NCBI GenBank assembly: GCA_020847975.1
Contig: JADLBD010000135.1
Coordinates: 1-35,687 of the forward strand
DNA from: Bryobacterales bacterium
Lineage (GTDB): Bacteria; Acidobacteriota; Terriglobia; Bryobacterales; Bryobacteraceae
DNA: 35,687 bases
Direction: 5' to 3'
Under the pieces are notes generated by a model. The model had not been told where the DNA came from. It made no database searches and saw nothing but the letters and a program-made list of their open reading frames with translations. Every line of letters starts with the position of its first letter. Position 1 is the first letter of the stretch. The translations under genes and the position numbers were made by a program. Shown here piece by piece: positions 10,454 through 17,225 of this stretch.

Positions 10454-11613
10454 GCGGCTTCGAATTCTCTTATCAAGCCCCAAGAACGCTGCACCGGAAA
10501 CTGTTCGCGCTGGCAGGAATCGGCGCGCTCGCGTGGATCGCCGGGCTGGTCTTCGCGCCCGAACGCGCATGGGCCAACCTGCTGATCGTTTCCTTCTGGC
10601 TGCTTTCGATGGGCTTGGCGGGTGGTCTCTTCGTGGGCCTGCAATACGTATGCGGCGCGGGATGGGCGGTCGCCTTCCGGCGGGTTCCCGAGGCCATGAT
10701 CGCGGCTGCTCCGGCGGGCGCGGCGGGACTCCTGATCGTGTTCCTGTTCCATCCCGAACTGTATCCCTGGATGGCTCACCACGGCGAGGCAAGCGGCTTC
10801 CATGCGTTCTGGCTGAGCCGTCCGTTCTTCCTGCTGCGCGTGGTTGTCTACTTTGTTCTTTGGCTCGGCTTCTCGTGGTACCTGGTCCGCAACTCACACC
10901 GTCAGGACGAAGAGGGCGGTCTTGTATTCCGGCGGCGTAACATCCGGGCGTCGGCCATTTACATGTACGTCTTCGCGCTTAGTTACTGGCTTGCCAGCGT
11001 GGACTGGATCATGTCACTCGAACCCGAGTGGACCAGCACCATTTTCGGAATTTACCACTACGCCGGAATGTTCGTGTCGGGAGTGGCGGCCATCATTCTG
11101 CTGATTCTGTGGCTGAAGCGGACGTCGCCGCTCGGCGACTTCGTAAACCAGGAACACTTGCACGACCTCGGTAAGCTGCTGTTCGCCTTCAGCACGTTCT
11201 GGATGTACATCTTCTTCAGCCAGTACATGCTCATCTGGTACGCCAACATGACCGAAGAGAGCGTGTATTACATACTGAGGCAGCAGGGCGTGCTCGGCGT
11301 GCTGTTCCTGGTCAACGTGGTGTTGAATTGGGGAGTGCCATTTCTGATTCTCCTGTCGAGCGCCGCGAAGCGGACTCCCGCGGTTTTGGCTTCGATGGCG
11401 ATTTTAGTGCTGGTGGGCCGGTGGCTGGACCTCTACCTGATGGTGATGCCGCCCGCCACACACGGCAAGGTTGCTCTGCCATGGATGGAGATCGGTATGA
11501 TGGTCGGCGCGATGGCGCTGTTCGTGCTAACGTTCCTGGCATGGTTCCGCCGCGCGCCACAGGTGCCGGTGCGGGATCCGCTGCTCTCGCAAAGCTTGAG
11601 CTACCACAACTGA
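10450..11613 (+). CDS. actF: Alternative complex III NrfD-like membrane subunit ActF
   Basis: 387-residue polytopic membrane protein, the second NrfD-like subunit of alternative complex III. About ten hydrophobic segments can be seen, with ACIII-type stretches such as ASVDWIMSLEPEWTSTIFG, FAFSTFWMYIFFSQYMLIW and VNVVLNWGVPFLILLS. It starts with an ATGA overlap on actE. It is the last gene of the tight act block: a 162-base gap follows, holding a GC-rich hairpin. ACIII operons elsewhere usually continue with actG and/or cytochrome oxidase genes, and none appear here. Confidence 0.95.
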   Translation: MSGFEFSYQAPRTLHRKLFALAGIGALAWIAGLVFAPERAWANLLIVSFWLLSMGLAGGLFVGLQYVCGAGWAVAFRRVPEAMIAAAPAGAAGLLIVFLFHPELYPWMAHHGEASGFHAFWLSRPFFLLRVVVYFVLWLGFSWYLVRNSHRQDEEGGLVFRRRNIRASAIYMYVFALSYWLASVDWIMSLEPEWTSTIFGIYHYAGMFVSGVAAIILLILWLKRTSPLGDFVNQEHLHDLGKLLFAFSTFWMYIFFSQYMLIWYANMTEESVYYILRQQGVLGVLFLVNVVLNWGVPFLILLSSAAKRTPAVLASMAILVLVGRWLDLYLMVMPPATHGKVALPWMEIGMMVGAMALFVLTFLAWFRRAPQVPVRDPLLSQSLSYHN

Positions 11614-11637
11614 GGGGCCGGGAGTCGCACGGCCTCA
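11611..11637 (+). terminator. Possible GC hairpin at the actF stop
   Basis: TGAGGGGCCG at 11611-11620 can pair with CGGCCTCA at 11630-11637 if two G residues bulge out, with a 9-base loop. It begins in the actF stop codon. There is no T-run after it, so it is at best a weak or Rho-assisted end, or an mRNA-stabilising hairpin between the act block and the next gene. Confidence 0.3.
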
Positions 11638-11658
11638 GTTCCAGGTTTTCATCAGGAG

Positions 11659-11713
11659 AGGGTGACTACACGATGCCGTTCAGCAACTTTGTACGTGCCG
11701 TCGGAGTCACCCT
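11659..11713. repeat. 9-bp inverted repeat in the actF/DUF7009 gap
   Basis: AGGGTGACT at 11659-11667 and AGTCACCCT at 11705-11713 are perfect reverse complements separated by 37 bases. The pair fills the gap between actF and the next gene. It could form a long-loop hairpin in mRNA, or be two half-sites for a regulator. The core GTGAC/GTCAC resembles the arms of the palindrome at 17173 and 20192, but the spacing is different. Confidence 0.4.
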
Positions 11714-11775
11714 CACGCGCGTAGTGGCCATCCCTCCGCGCGGCGGCGAGCGGCGCCACAACTGAGGAGTTGAGA

Positions 11776-12156
11776 ATGAAACTACGCATCAAGGGCAATT
11801 CGCTGCGGCTCCGGCTGACCAGGCCGGAAGTCGCACGCCTTTCCGCCGGCCAACCGGTGGAAGAGTTCACCGAGTTTGCACCGAACCAGATCCTGCGTTA
11901 CAGAATCCGGACGGGCGAAGGGACGGATGACATCCACGCCTCGTTCGAATCGGGGGTGGCGGCGGTCACTGTTGCGGGGGACCGCATTCGCCGGTGGGCC
12001 TCCTCCGATGAAACCGGCATTTACAGCTTAGCCGGCGCGCTCGACATCGCGATCGAGAAGGACTTCCGCTGCCTGACCCGGCCGGAAGAACGCCTCGACC
12101 CTGATGTCTATCCGCATCCCGGCGACGAGGAGTGCGGCGCCGGTCGTAGCCAGTAA
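11776..12156 (+). CDS. Conserved small protein, DUF7009-like
   Basis: 126-residue soluble protein with no signal peptide or membrane segment. The N-terminus MKLRIKGNSLRLRLT and the late block IEKDFRCL...YPHPGDEEC resemble the uncharacterised DUF7009 family, whose function I do not know. ATG 11776 has GAGGAG six bases upstream; a TTG two codons earlier would sit too close to that site. It lies between actF and a TDT-family transporter on the same strand, so it may be the first gene of a short transcript or the tail of the nar-act run. The family match is from memory of the pattern and is moderately certain. Confidence 0.8.
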   Translation: MKLRIKGNSLRLRLTRPEVARLSAGQPVEEFTEFAPNQILRYRIRTGEGTDDIHASFESGVAAVTVAGDRIRRWASSDETGIYSLAGALDIAIEKDFRCLTRPEERLDPDVYPHPGDEECGAGRSQ

Positions 12157-12160
12157 TCCC

Positions 12161-13234
12161 GTGACCCCGCCCGAGACCGATTCGCATCGCAGCACCGTGG
12201 CGGCTCTGGCCGCCGGGCTCTCCCCCAGCTATTTCGCAATGGTGATGGCCACGGGCATCGTTTCGCTTTCCGCGCACATGCTGGGCCCCGCCTGGCTGGC
12301 GTCGGCGCTGTTCTTCCTGAACATCGCGGCCTACGCGATCATCTGGGTGCTGTACCTGCTGCGCATCCGCTGGTTTGGAGCGATGGTTCTCAACGACCTG
12401 ACGGATCATCAGCGCGCCCCCGGCTTTTTCACCGCGGTGGCGGCGTCCGGCATCCTCGGCGCGCAATTCGTGCTGATCGAGGGCAATTATCACGTCGCCG
12501 TCGTGCTCTGGGCGCTTGCCGTCGTTCTGTGGGTGGCCTTGATTTACACTGTGCTGACGGCGCTGACGATCAAGGAGGACAAGCCGGCCCTGGCCGATGG
12601 CATCTCCGGCGCCTGGCTGCTGGCCGTGGTGGCCACGCAGTCGGTGGCGAGCCTGAGCGCCCTGGTCGCACTGCATTGGCATCAGCCATACCGGCTCATG
12701 ATCAACTATTTCGCGCTCTCCATGTGGCTGTGGGGAGGGATGCTGTACATCTGGATGATCTCGCTGATTTTCTACCGTTACACGTTCTTTCGCTTTTCCC
12801 CCAGCGACCTCTCACCGCCCTACTGGATCAACATGGGCGCGATGGCCATCTCGACGCTAGCCGGGGCCAGATTGATTGTGAACACGCCGGACGCGCCGTT
12901 CCTGAATTCGCTGCTTCCTTTCCTCAAGGGTTTCACAGTGTTTTATTGGGCGACGGGAACCTGGTGGATTCCCATGCTGGCGATTCTGGCGGCGTGGCGC
13001 TATGTCTACAAGCGCTTCCCTCTGGATTACGATCCCTTGTATTGGGGCGCGGTCTTTCCGCTCGGCATGTATACCGCCTGCACGTTCCAGATGGCTCAGG
13101 CGATGCATCTGGATTTTCTGCTGGAAATGCCGCATGTATTTTTCTACATCGCCCTGGCGGCGTGGCTGGCCACGTTCTGGGGGCTCTGCCGGAAGTTAGG
13201 AGCGGGCGCCATCCGGATGCTGCGAGCCGCGTAG
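12161..13234 (+). CDS. TDT/SLAC1-family anion transporter (TehA-like)
   Basis: Membrane protein of about 357 residues with roughly ten helices, matching the tellurite-resistance/dicarboxylate (TDT) transporter family, which includes TehA and the plant anion channel SLAC1. The N-terminal SPSYFAMVMATGIVSL and the later WWIPMLAILAAWRYV resemble family segments. The frame is open from ATG 12104, but that would overlap a well-conserved part of the upstream gene by 53 bases; GTG 12161, four bases after the upstream stop, seems likelier, although no clear ribosome site is seen. Substrate is unknown. The nitrate-respiration context makes an inorganic anion such as nitrite a guess only. Confidence 0.85.
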   Translation: MTPPETDSHRSTVAALAAGLSPSYFAMVMATGIVSLSAHMLGPAWLASALFFLNIAAYAIIWVLYLLRIRWFGAMVLNDLTDHQRAPGFFTAVAASGILGAQFVLIEGNYHVAVVLWALAVVLWVALIYTVLTALTIKEDKPALADGISGAWLLAVVATQSVASLSALVALHWHQPYRLMINYFALSMWLWGGMLYIWMISLIFYRYTFFRFSPSDLSPPYWINMGAMAISTLAGARLIVNTPDAPFLNSLLPFLKGFTVFYWATGTWWIPMLAILAAWRYVYKRFPLDYDPLYWGAVFPLGMYTACTFQMAQAMHLDFLLEMPHVFFYIALAAWLATFWGLCRKLGAGAIRMLRAA

Positions 13235-13485
13235 GAGGGTGCTTCAGGCCGAGATGGTTCATCAGCAGGTGACCGTAGGAAGTGGCGCCGCGTAATGCCT
13301 GTGACGCGCGCCGAAGTTCGCTCAGTCCGGCGACTCGCCCCGCCGCCGCTGAGCGCCGGTACCCAGGCCAGAATCGCCGGCAAGACTGCAGGCTGTACTT
13401 CGAGGGGACAGCACAACCGGCGCGTCTGCTCCTTCCCACTTTCGCTCCGGGCGAAGCACTTGAACAGGGCTGCCTTCAGACCATT
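13235..13485. other. Gene-free gap between TDT gene and operon remnant
   Basis: 251 bases with no convincing gene. Frames on either strand that cross it give low-complexity, Arg/Ser-rich translations without a recognisable domain. It lies between the 3' end of the TDT gene (+) and the truncated end of a binding-protein remnant (-), so it probably contains a deletion junction. GC-rich inverted segments are present but no clear terminator with a T-run. Confidence 0.5.
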
Positions 13486-13709
13486 TCACTCAGTCTCCGG
13501 AGATATCACATCGAGGCCTTCCTCCCGGTAGTAACCCAACATCTCCGCGAGCACCACCGGCATACACCAGGTCTGCAGCCCTGGTCCCCCGCTGGCGATG
13601 CGGACACGCCGGTGTCCCGCATAAGTCCCGCATTGCCGCCGCATGCGGCCGACAGCATGCAGGCGTACAGCAGGATGGGAGCGCAGACGGCGCGATGCGC
13701 AATCCTCAC
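13486..13709 (-). pseudogene. Truncated, frameshifted NMT1-like substrate-binding lipoprotein
   Basis: A GTG start at 13709, preceded by AGGAG, begins a lipoprotein signal (LLYACMLSAACGG, lipobox Cys) in one frame. After about 35 codons the homology moves to another frame: VRIASGGPGLQTW followed by VVLAEMLGYYREEGLDV, the typical first strand and helix of NMT1/THI5-type binding proteins. That frame stops at 13486 after only about 37 codons, whereas the family needs about 300. So the copy has at least one frameshift and has lost most of its 3' part. Its start overlaps the stop of the upstream ModA-like remnant (GTGA), marking it as the former last gene of the ABC operon. Confidence 0.78.
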
Positions 13710-14483
13710 GGGCGTCTCCTGACGGGTTCCATGCCGCTTTTCACAATGGAAGGCGCCGCGCGCGCCGAAGCAACTAGCGGATAAACTTCCCGGCTGCCCG
13801 GCGATTGCCGGACTTCGCGACGATGCCGGCCGCGAACACGGTGACTCGCTGCGCCTCGGCCGGCAGGGGACCCGCGTAGTCGATTCCCTTCACCGGAAGC
13901 AACTCGCTGATCTGTTGAAACCCGATCTCCGCCTCGCCGCGGGCAACCACGGCGCCAACTCTTTCCTGGTCGATCCGGCGGCATTTCCCCTGAACCTGTC
14001 CGGCGATGCCAAGCCTCGGAAAGAGTTCCCGGGCGAGGTATTGACCGCTGACGCTGTTGGAATATGCGATCGACTTCGCGGCCAGCATCGTCTGCCTGAG
14101 GGCGTCAACCGTACTGATGGCCGGCCTCGGCGCTCCCGCCCTCACACACATACCGATGGCGGAACGGGCGATCGGGACCCCGCTGCCACGCAGGAGCGCT
14201 CCCTCCCGCAACAGTTCCTGCAATGCGGCCTCGGCCATGATGACAACATCCACGGCTTCTCCATTCCGGATCCGGTTCGGGATCGAGCCTTGTCCGGCTC
14301 CCATGGATGTGGCCAGCGTCACCACCTGATTGCCGGTTGCCCGCTCATATTGAGAAGTTCGAGATAGGCCGCCGTGAAGGCGCCCGAAGTCATTACTTTG
14401 ATTTCGGCCGCGCACGCCAGGGAAGAAATGCAGGCCGCAACCAGCGCCGCGCGCCAGAGGCAGTCTGACAACCGCAACTTCAC
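13706..14483 (-). pseudogene. ModA-like substrate-binding protein broken by two frameshifts
   Basis: Three pieces in two shifts read as one molybdate/type-2 periplasmic binding protein. Piece 1 (GTG 14483 to about 14350) holds a signal peptide and IKVMTSGAFTAAYLELL. Piece 2 (about 14350 to 13775) continues with QYERATGNQVVTLATSMG, then GEAVDVVIMAEAAL and SVSGQYLARELFPRLGI. Piece 3 (about 13775 to 13706) ends with APSIVKSGMEPVRR, the usual C-terminus. Both junctions are repaired by adding one base each, so each is a single-base loss (or assembly error). The GTG overlaps the stop of the upstream binding protein (GTGA), and its own TGA overlaps the next start. Confidence 0.82.
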
Positions 14484-15478
14484 TTCGCCTCCGGCAGATA
14501 CTCATTCGTCCAGGTGGCGGCCAGGTCGATCTTCGCATTGCGCACGGTCTCGAGCGTCGCGTCCAGATATTTCTTCAATGCCTCCGGGGCTCCGGGTGGC
14601 ATTCGCCCGTCGACGGAGGGGCCGGCAAGTCCCCAGCGCAGCACTTGCAGATCCACTTCCACGTCGGGGGTACGGCAGTTCCGCGGCAGATGTTCCCGAA
14701 TCTCCTCCGCCTTGTGCGCGGCCATCCACCGCGCCGCCCGGGATACTGCTCTCGCCACCCTGTGCGCCGTCTCCGGGTTGCGGTCCAGCCACTCCTGTTT
14801 GGCCGATAGCACCCCATTCGCGTACGCCTCGCTACCGTAGCTTTCCCGTAATCCCTCGGGCGTGCTGGCATCCACCAGGACTTTCGCCTCCGGCAGACGT
14901 TTCACAAGCGGAAAGTGGTCTCCGCCCACCACGCTCGCCGCATCGACGCGTCCGCTTTCCACTGCCGCAATGGCTGTGGCCGCGGTTCCGATGCCGACGA
15001 CGTGGAAGTCCGGCTCCGCAATGCCATGGATCGCCATTTCACGATTCAGCCAGAAGTGGCTGGAGCCACCCGGCGACGTCACGCCGATCGTTCCTCCCTT
15101 CAGGTCCCCCACGCGGGCGATCCTCCTGGCCGCTTTGGGAGCGACTACCAGAACATTGCTCGCTTGCCGGCCGAGGACAAAAAACTCACGGATCCGTTGC
15201 CCTTCGGCGGCGATCTGAATGTTGTGCACATAGTTGACCACCGCCACATCCACGCTGCCCCCAATCATCGCCTGGAACGCTTTGGCGCCGCCCGCAAGGC
15301 CGTCCACCGAAACCTCGAGCCCCTCCTCGCCGAAGTAGCCCAACCCTTGAGCCAGATAAAACGGCAGACAGCACACCTGAATGCCCGTGCCGATGGTCGC
15401 GAACCGGACTTGTGTCTTGTCCGCTTTACCGCCGCAGCCCACCAACAGGATACACAATGCAACTAACTTGGTTTTCAT
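14480..15478 (-). CDS. ABC transporter substrate-binding lipoprotein (NMT1/SsuA/TauA-like)
   Basis: 332-residue exported binding protein. The lipoprotein signal is MKTKLVALCILLVGCGG with the lipobox cysteine at residue 15. It then shows the NMT1/SsuA pattern: VRFATIGTGIQVCCLPFYLAQGLGYF, EEGLEV, GGSVDVAVVNYVHNIQ, and DLKGGTIGVTSPGGSS. The frame is open 46 codons further upstream, but the ATG at 15478 has GGAGGT just ahead and gives the signal peptide. Such proteins bind sulfonates, nitrate, bicarbonate or pyrimidine precursors; the ligand cannot be read here. It follows the permease by 37 bases and its stop overlaps the next (broken) binding-protein gene. Confidence 0.92.
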   Translation of the reverse strand: MKTKLVALCILLVGCGGKADKTQVRFATIGTGIQVCCLPFYLAQGLGYFGEEGLEVSVDGLAGGAKAFQAMIGGSVDVAVVNYVHNIQIAAEGQRIREFFVLGRQASNVLVVAPKAARRIARVGDLKGGTIGVTSPGGSSHFWLNREMAIHGIAEPDFHVVGIGTAATAIAAVESGRVDAASVVGGDHFPLVKRLPEAKVLVDASTPEGLRESYGSEAYANGVLSAKQEWLDRNPETAHRVARAVSRAARWMAAHKAEEIREHLPRNCRTPDVEVDLQVLRWGLAGPSVDGRMPPGAPEALKKYLDATLETVRNAKIDLAATWTNEYLPEAK

Positions 15479-15515
15479 TTGACCTCCAGGATGAAACAGC
15501 AAGCTGGCACCACCC

Positions 15516-16316
15516 TCACGAGACGTTCCCGCGCACGGCATCCGCGTCCCGGGCCTTCCAACGAAGGAGATAGCGCTCCAACCGGCCGACCAGGGCGCCG
15601 ACCACAAGTACGACACTCGCGAGGATCGCCATCCCGGCGAAGACGCCAGTGGTGTCGAACACCCCTTCGGCCTGCGAGATGAGGTAGCCGATTCCCCGCG
15701 ACGAGCCGAGGTATTCGCCCACCACGACGGCGATGATGGCGAAACCGATGCTGATGTGGAGGCTCGAGAAGATCCAGGTCAGCGCGCTGGGAATCAACAC
15801 GTGGCGGATCAACTGGTGTTCGTTGGCGCCCAGCATACGCGCATTGTTCACCATTACCGGATCTACTTCGCGCACCCCCTGGAAGGTGTTGAAGAAGACG
15901 ATGAAGAACACTACGGTCACCCCAAGCGCGACCTTTGACCAGATCCCCAAGCCGAACCACAACAGAAAAATGGGCGCCAGTACGACGCGGGGTAGAGCGT
16001 TCACGATGCGGATGTAGGGGTCAAGCAAGTCCGCGAGAAAGCGATTCCGCGCCAGCAGGAAGCCGAACACCACGCCGCCGATGACGCCGATCAGAAACGA
16101 CAATGACGCCTCCGCAATCGTGGCCGCCAGATGTTCCCAGACGCCGCCGCCCGCCGCCATCTTCCACACCCGGGCCAGCACATCGCTGGGGCGGCTGAAA
16201 AAGAAGGACTGGAGCAGGCCGGTCTTCGCTCCCGCTTCCCAACCGAGCAGCAGCGCCGCCCCCAACAGAACTTGCCAGACCACCATCGGGACGCGGCTAC
16301 GGCTGGATGCGCTCAT
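15516..16316 (-). CDS. ABC transporter permease (SsuC/TauC/NrtB-like)
   Basis: 266-residue inner-membrane permease with six predicted helices (first at about residues 10-28). The cytoplasmic coupling loop for the ATPase (EAA-type) is visible as FQGVREVDPVMVNNARMLGANEHQLIRHVLIPSA, here cited in part: ARMLGANEHQL and HVLIPSALTWIF. This is the nitrate/sulfonate/taurine class of permeases. The ATG at 16316 overlaps the ATPase gene end by 20 bases, with GGAGG about 12 bases upstream. It would form a homodimer or pair with the ATPase encoded just before it. Confidence 0.94.
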   Translation of the reverse strand: MSASSRSRVPMVVWQVLLGAALLLGWEAGAKTGLLQSFFFSRPSDVLARVWKMAAGGGVWEHLAATIAEASLSFLIGVIGGVVFGFLLARNRFLADLLDPYIRIVNALPRVVLAPIFLLWFGLGIWSKVALGVTVVFFIVFFNTFQGVREVDPVMVNNARMLGANEHQLIRHVLIPSALTWIFSSLHISIGFAIIAVVVGEYLGSSRGIGYLISQAEGVFDTTGVFAGMAILASVVLVVGALVGRLERYLLRWKARDADAVRGNVS

Positions 16317-17094
16317 AGCTTTTCAGCACCTCCTCTCGCAGGCTGCTCCAGATGGAACGATAGATCTCCACGAAGCGCGGGTCGGTCTTAATGTCGATCA
16401 GATTCCGGGGCCGCTCCAGGCTGACCTGGTAGACGCCGACCAGGCGGCTCGACGGGCCGGCGGATAACACGGCGACCTCGTCGGAGAGCGCGATGGCTTC
16501 CTCGAGGTCGTGGGTCACGAACATCACGGTCTTCCTGCTGCCCGCCCAAAGATTCAGGATTTCGCCTTCCATGCGGAGGCGCGTGTGCACATCGAGCGCG
16601 CCGAAGGGTTCATCCATCAAGACGATGTCGGGATCGACGATCCAGGTCTGCGCCATTGCGACCCGCTTGCGCATGCCGCCGCTCAGTTGATGCGGATAGT
16701 GATCCGCGAAACCGTCGAGCCCGGTACGGCGGATCCACTCCCCTGCCGACTGCGCGGCCTGGGCAGGATCCGCGCCGCGCAATTCCGGACCGAGCAGGAT
16801 ATTGCCCCGCACCGTTTTCCAGGGCAGCAGTGCGTCCTGCTGGAACATATAGGCGGCGCTGCGGTTGATCCCCGCCAACGGCTTGCCGAAGATTTCGACG
16901 GCTCCCTCGCTCGGTTGCGTCAATCCGGCGGCCACGTTGAGAAGCGTGGATTTGCCGCAGCCGCTGGGACCGACCACGGAAAGGAAACTGCCGGCCCGTA
17001 CCTCGAGCGAGATGCCCCTCACCGCCGTGTAGCCGGGGAAGCTCTTGGTGACGTCTTTGAGACAGATTGCCGTGCCGTTCAGAGAACCGTTCAT
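16297..17094 (-). CDS. ABC transporter ATP-binding protein (SsuB/TauB/NrtD-like)
   Basis: 265-residue ATPase that drives the importer. Motifs in order: Walker A GPSGCGKST (42-50), Q-loop MFQQDALLPW (Q86), signature LSGGMRKR (137-144), Walker B IVLMDEPFG (157-164) with the catalytic Glu, and the H-loop THD (H195). MFQQDALLPWKTV and the region around it are typical of the nitrate/sulfonate/bicarbonate subfamily. It is the first gene of the minus-strand operon; its start faces the gene at 17226, with a 131-base divergent promoter that holds a 14-bp palindrome. Confidence 0.95.
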   Translation of the reverse strand: MNGSLNGTAICLKDVTKSFPGYTAVRGISLEVRAGSFLSVVGPSGCGKSTLLNVAAGLTQPSEGAVEIFGKPLAGINRSAAYMFQQDALLPWKTVRGNILLGPELRGADPAQAAQSAGEWIRRTGLDGFADHYPHQLSGGMRKRVAMAQTWIVDPDIVLMDEPFGALDVHTRLRMEGEILNLWAGSRKTVMFVTHDLEEAIALSDEVAVLSAGPSSRLVGVYQVSLERPRNLIDIKTDPRFVEIYRSIWSSLREEVLKSYERIQP

Positions 17095-17172
17095 TCGATC
17101 TCCGGGGATTGAGTGAATGTCTTCACAGAATAATCGGGACGCGATTATCGGCGCAAGTTCGCACGTTCGTCA

Positions 17173-17186
17173 GTGACCAAAGTCAC
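17173..17186. promoter_or_regulatory. Palindromic operator candidate GTGACCAAAGTCAC, copy 1
   Basis: Perfect 5-bp arms GTGAC/GTCAC around a 4-base centre CAAA. It lies 86 bases upstream of the ABC ATPase start (17094) and 39 bases upstream of the start at 17226, so it could control either. The reverse complement of the whole 14-mer, including the asymmetric centre, recurs at 20192-20205. The architecture (5-4-5) is like sites of CRP/FNR-superfamily regulators, but the regulator is unknown. Confidence 0.55.
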
Positions 17187-17225
17187 GGTGAACAGCGCAT
17201 AGCCGTGTACAATGGCCGATGCGGC

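Noticed and set aside
9227..10897. 556-codon open frame on the minus strand
   Set aside because: Antisense across actD, actE and actF; no domain and Arg/Ser-rich.
11673..11765. 30-codon frame (MPFSNFVRAV...) between actF and the DUF7009-like gene
   Set aside because: Has an ATG and AGGAG about 14 bases upstream, but the spacing is poor and nothing shows conservation; it also overlaps an inverted repeat.
13282..13722. 146-codon plus-strand frame in the binding-protein remnant region
   Set aside because: Runs antisense to the recognisable binding-protein remnant and has no domain or composition of a real gene.
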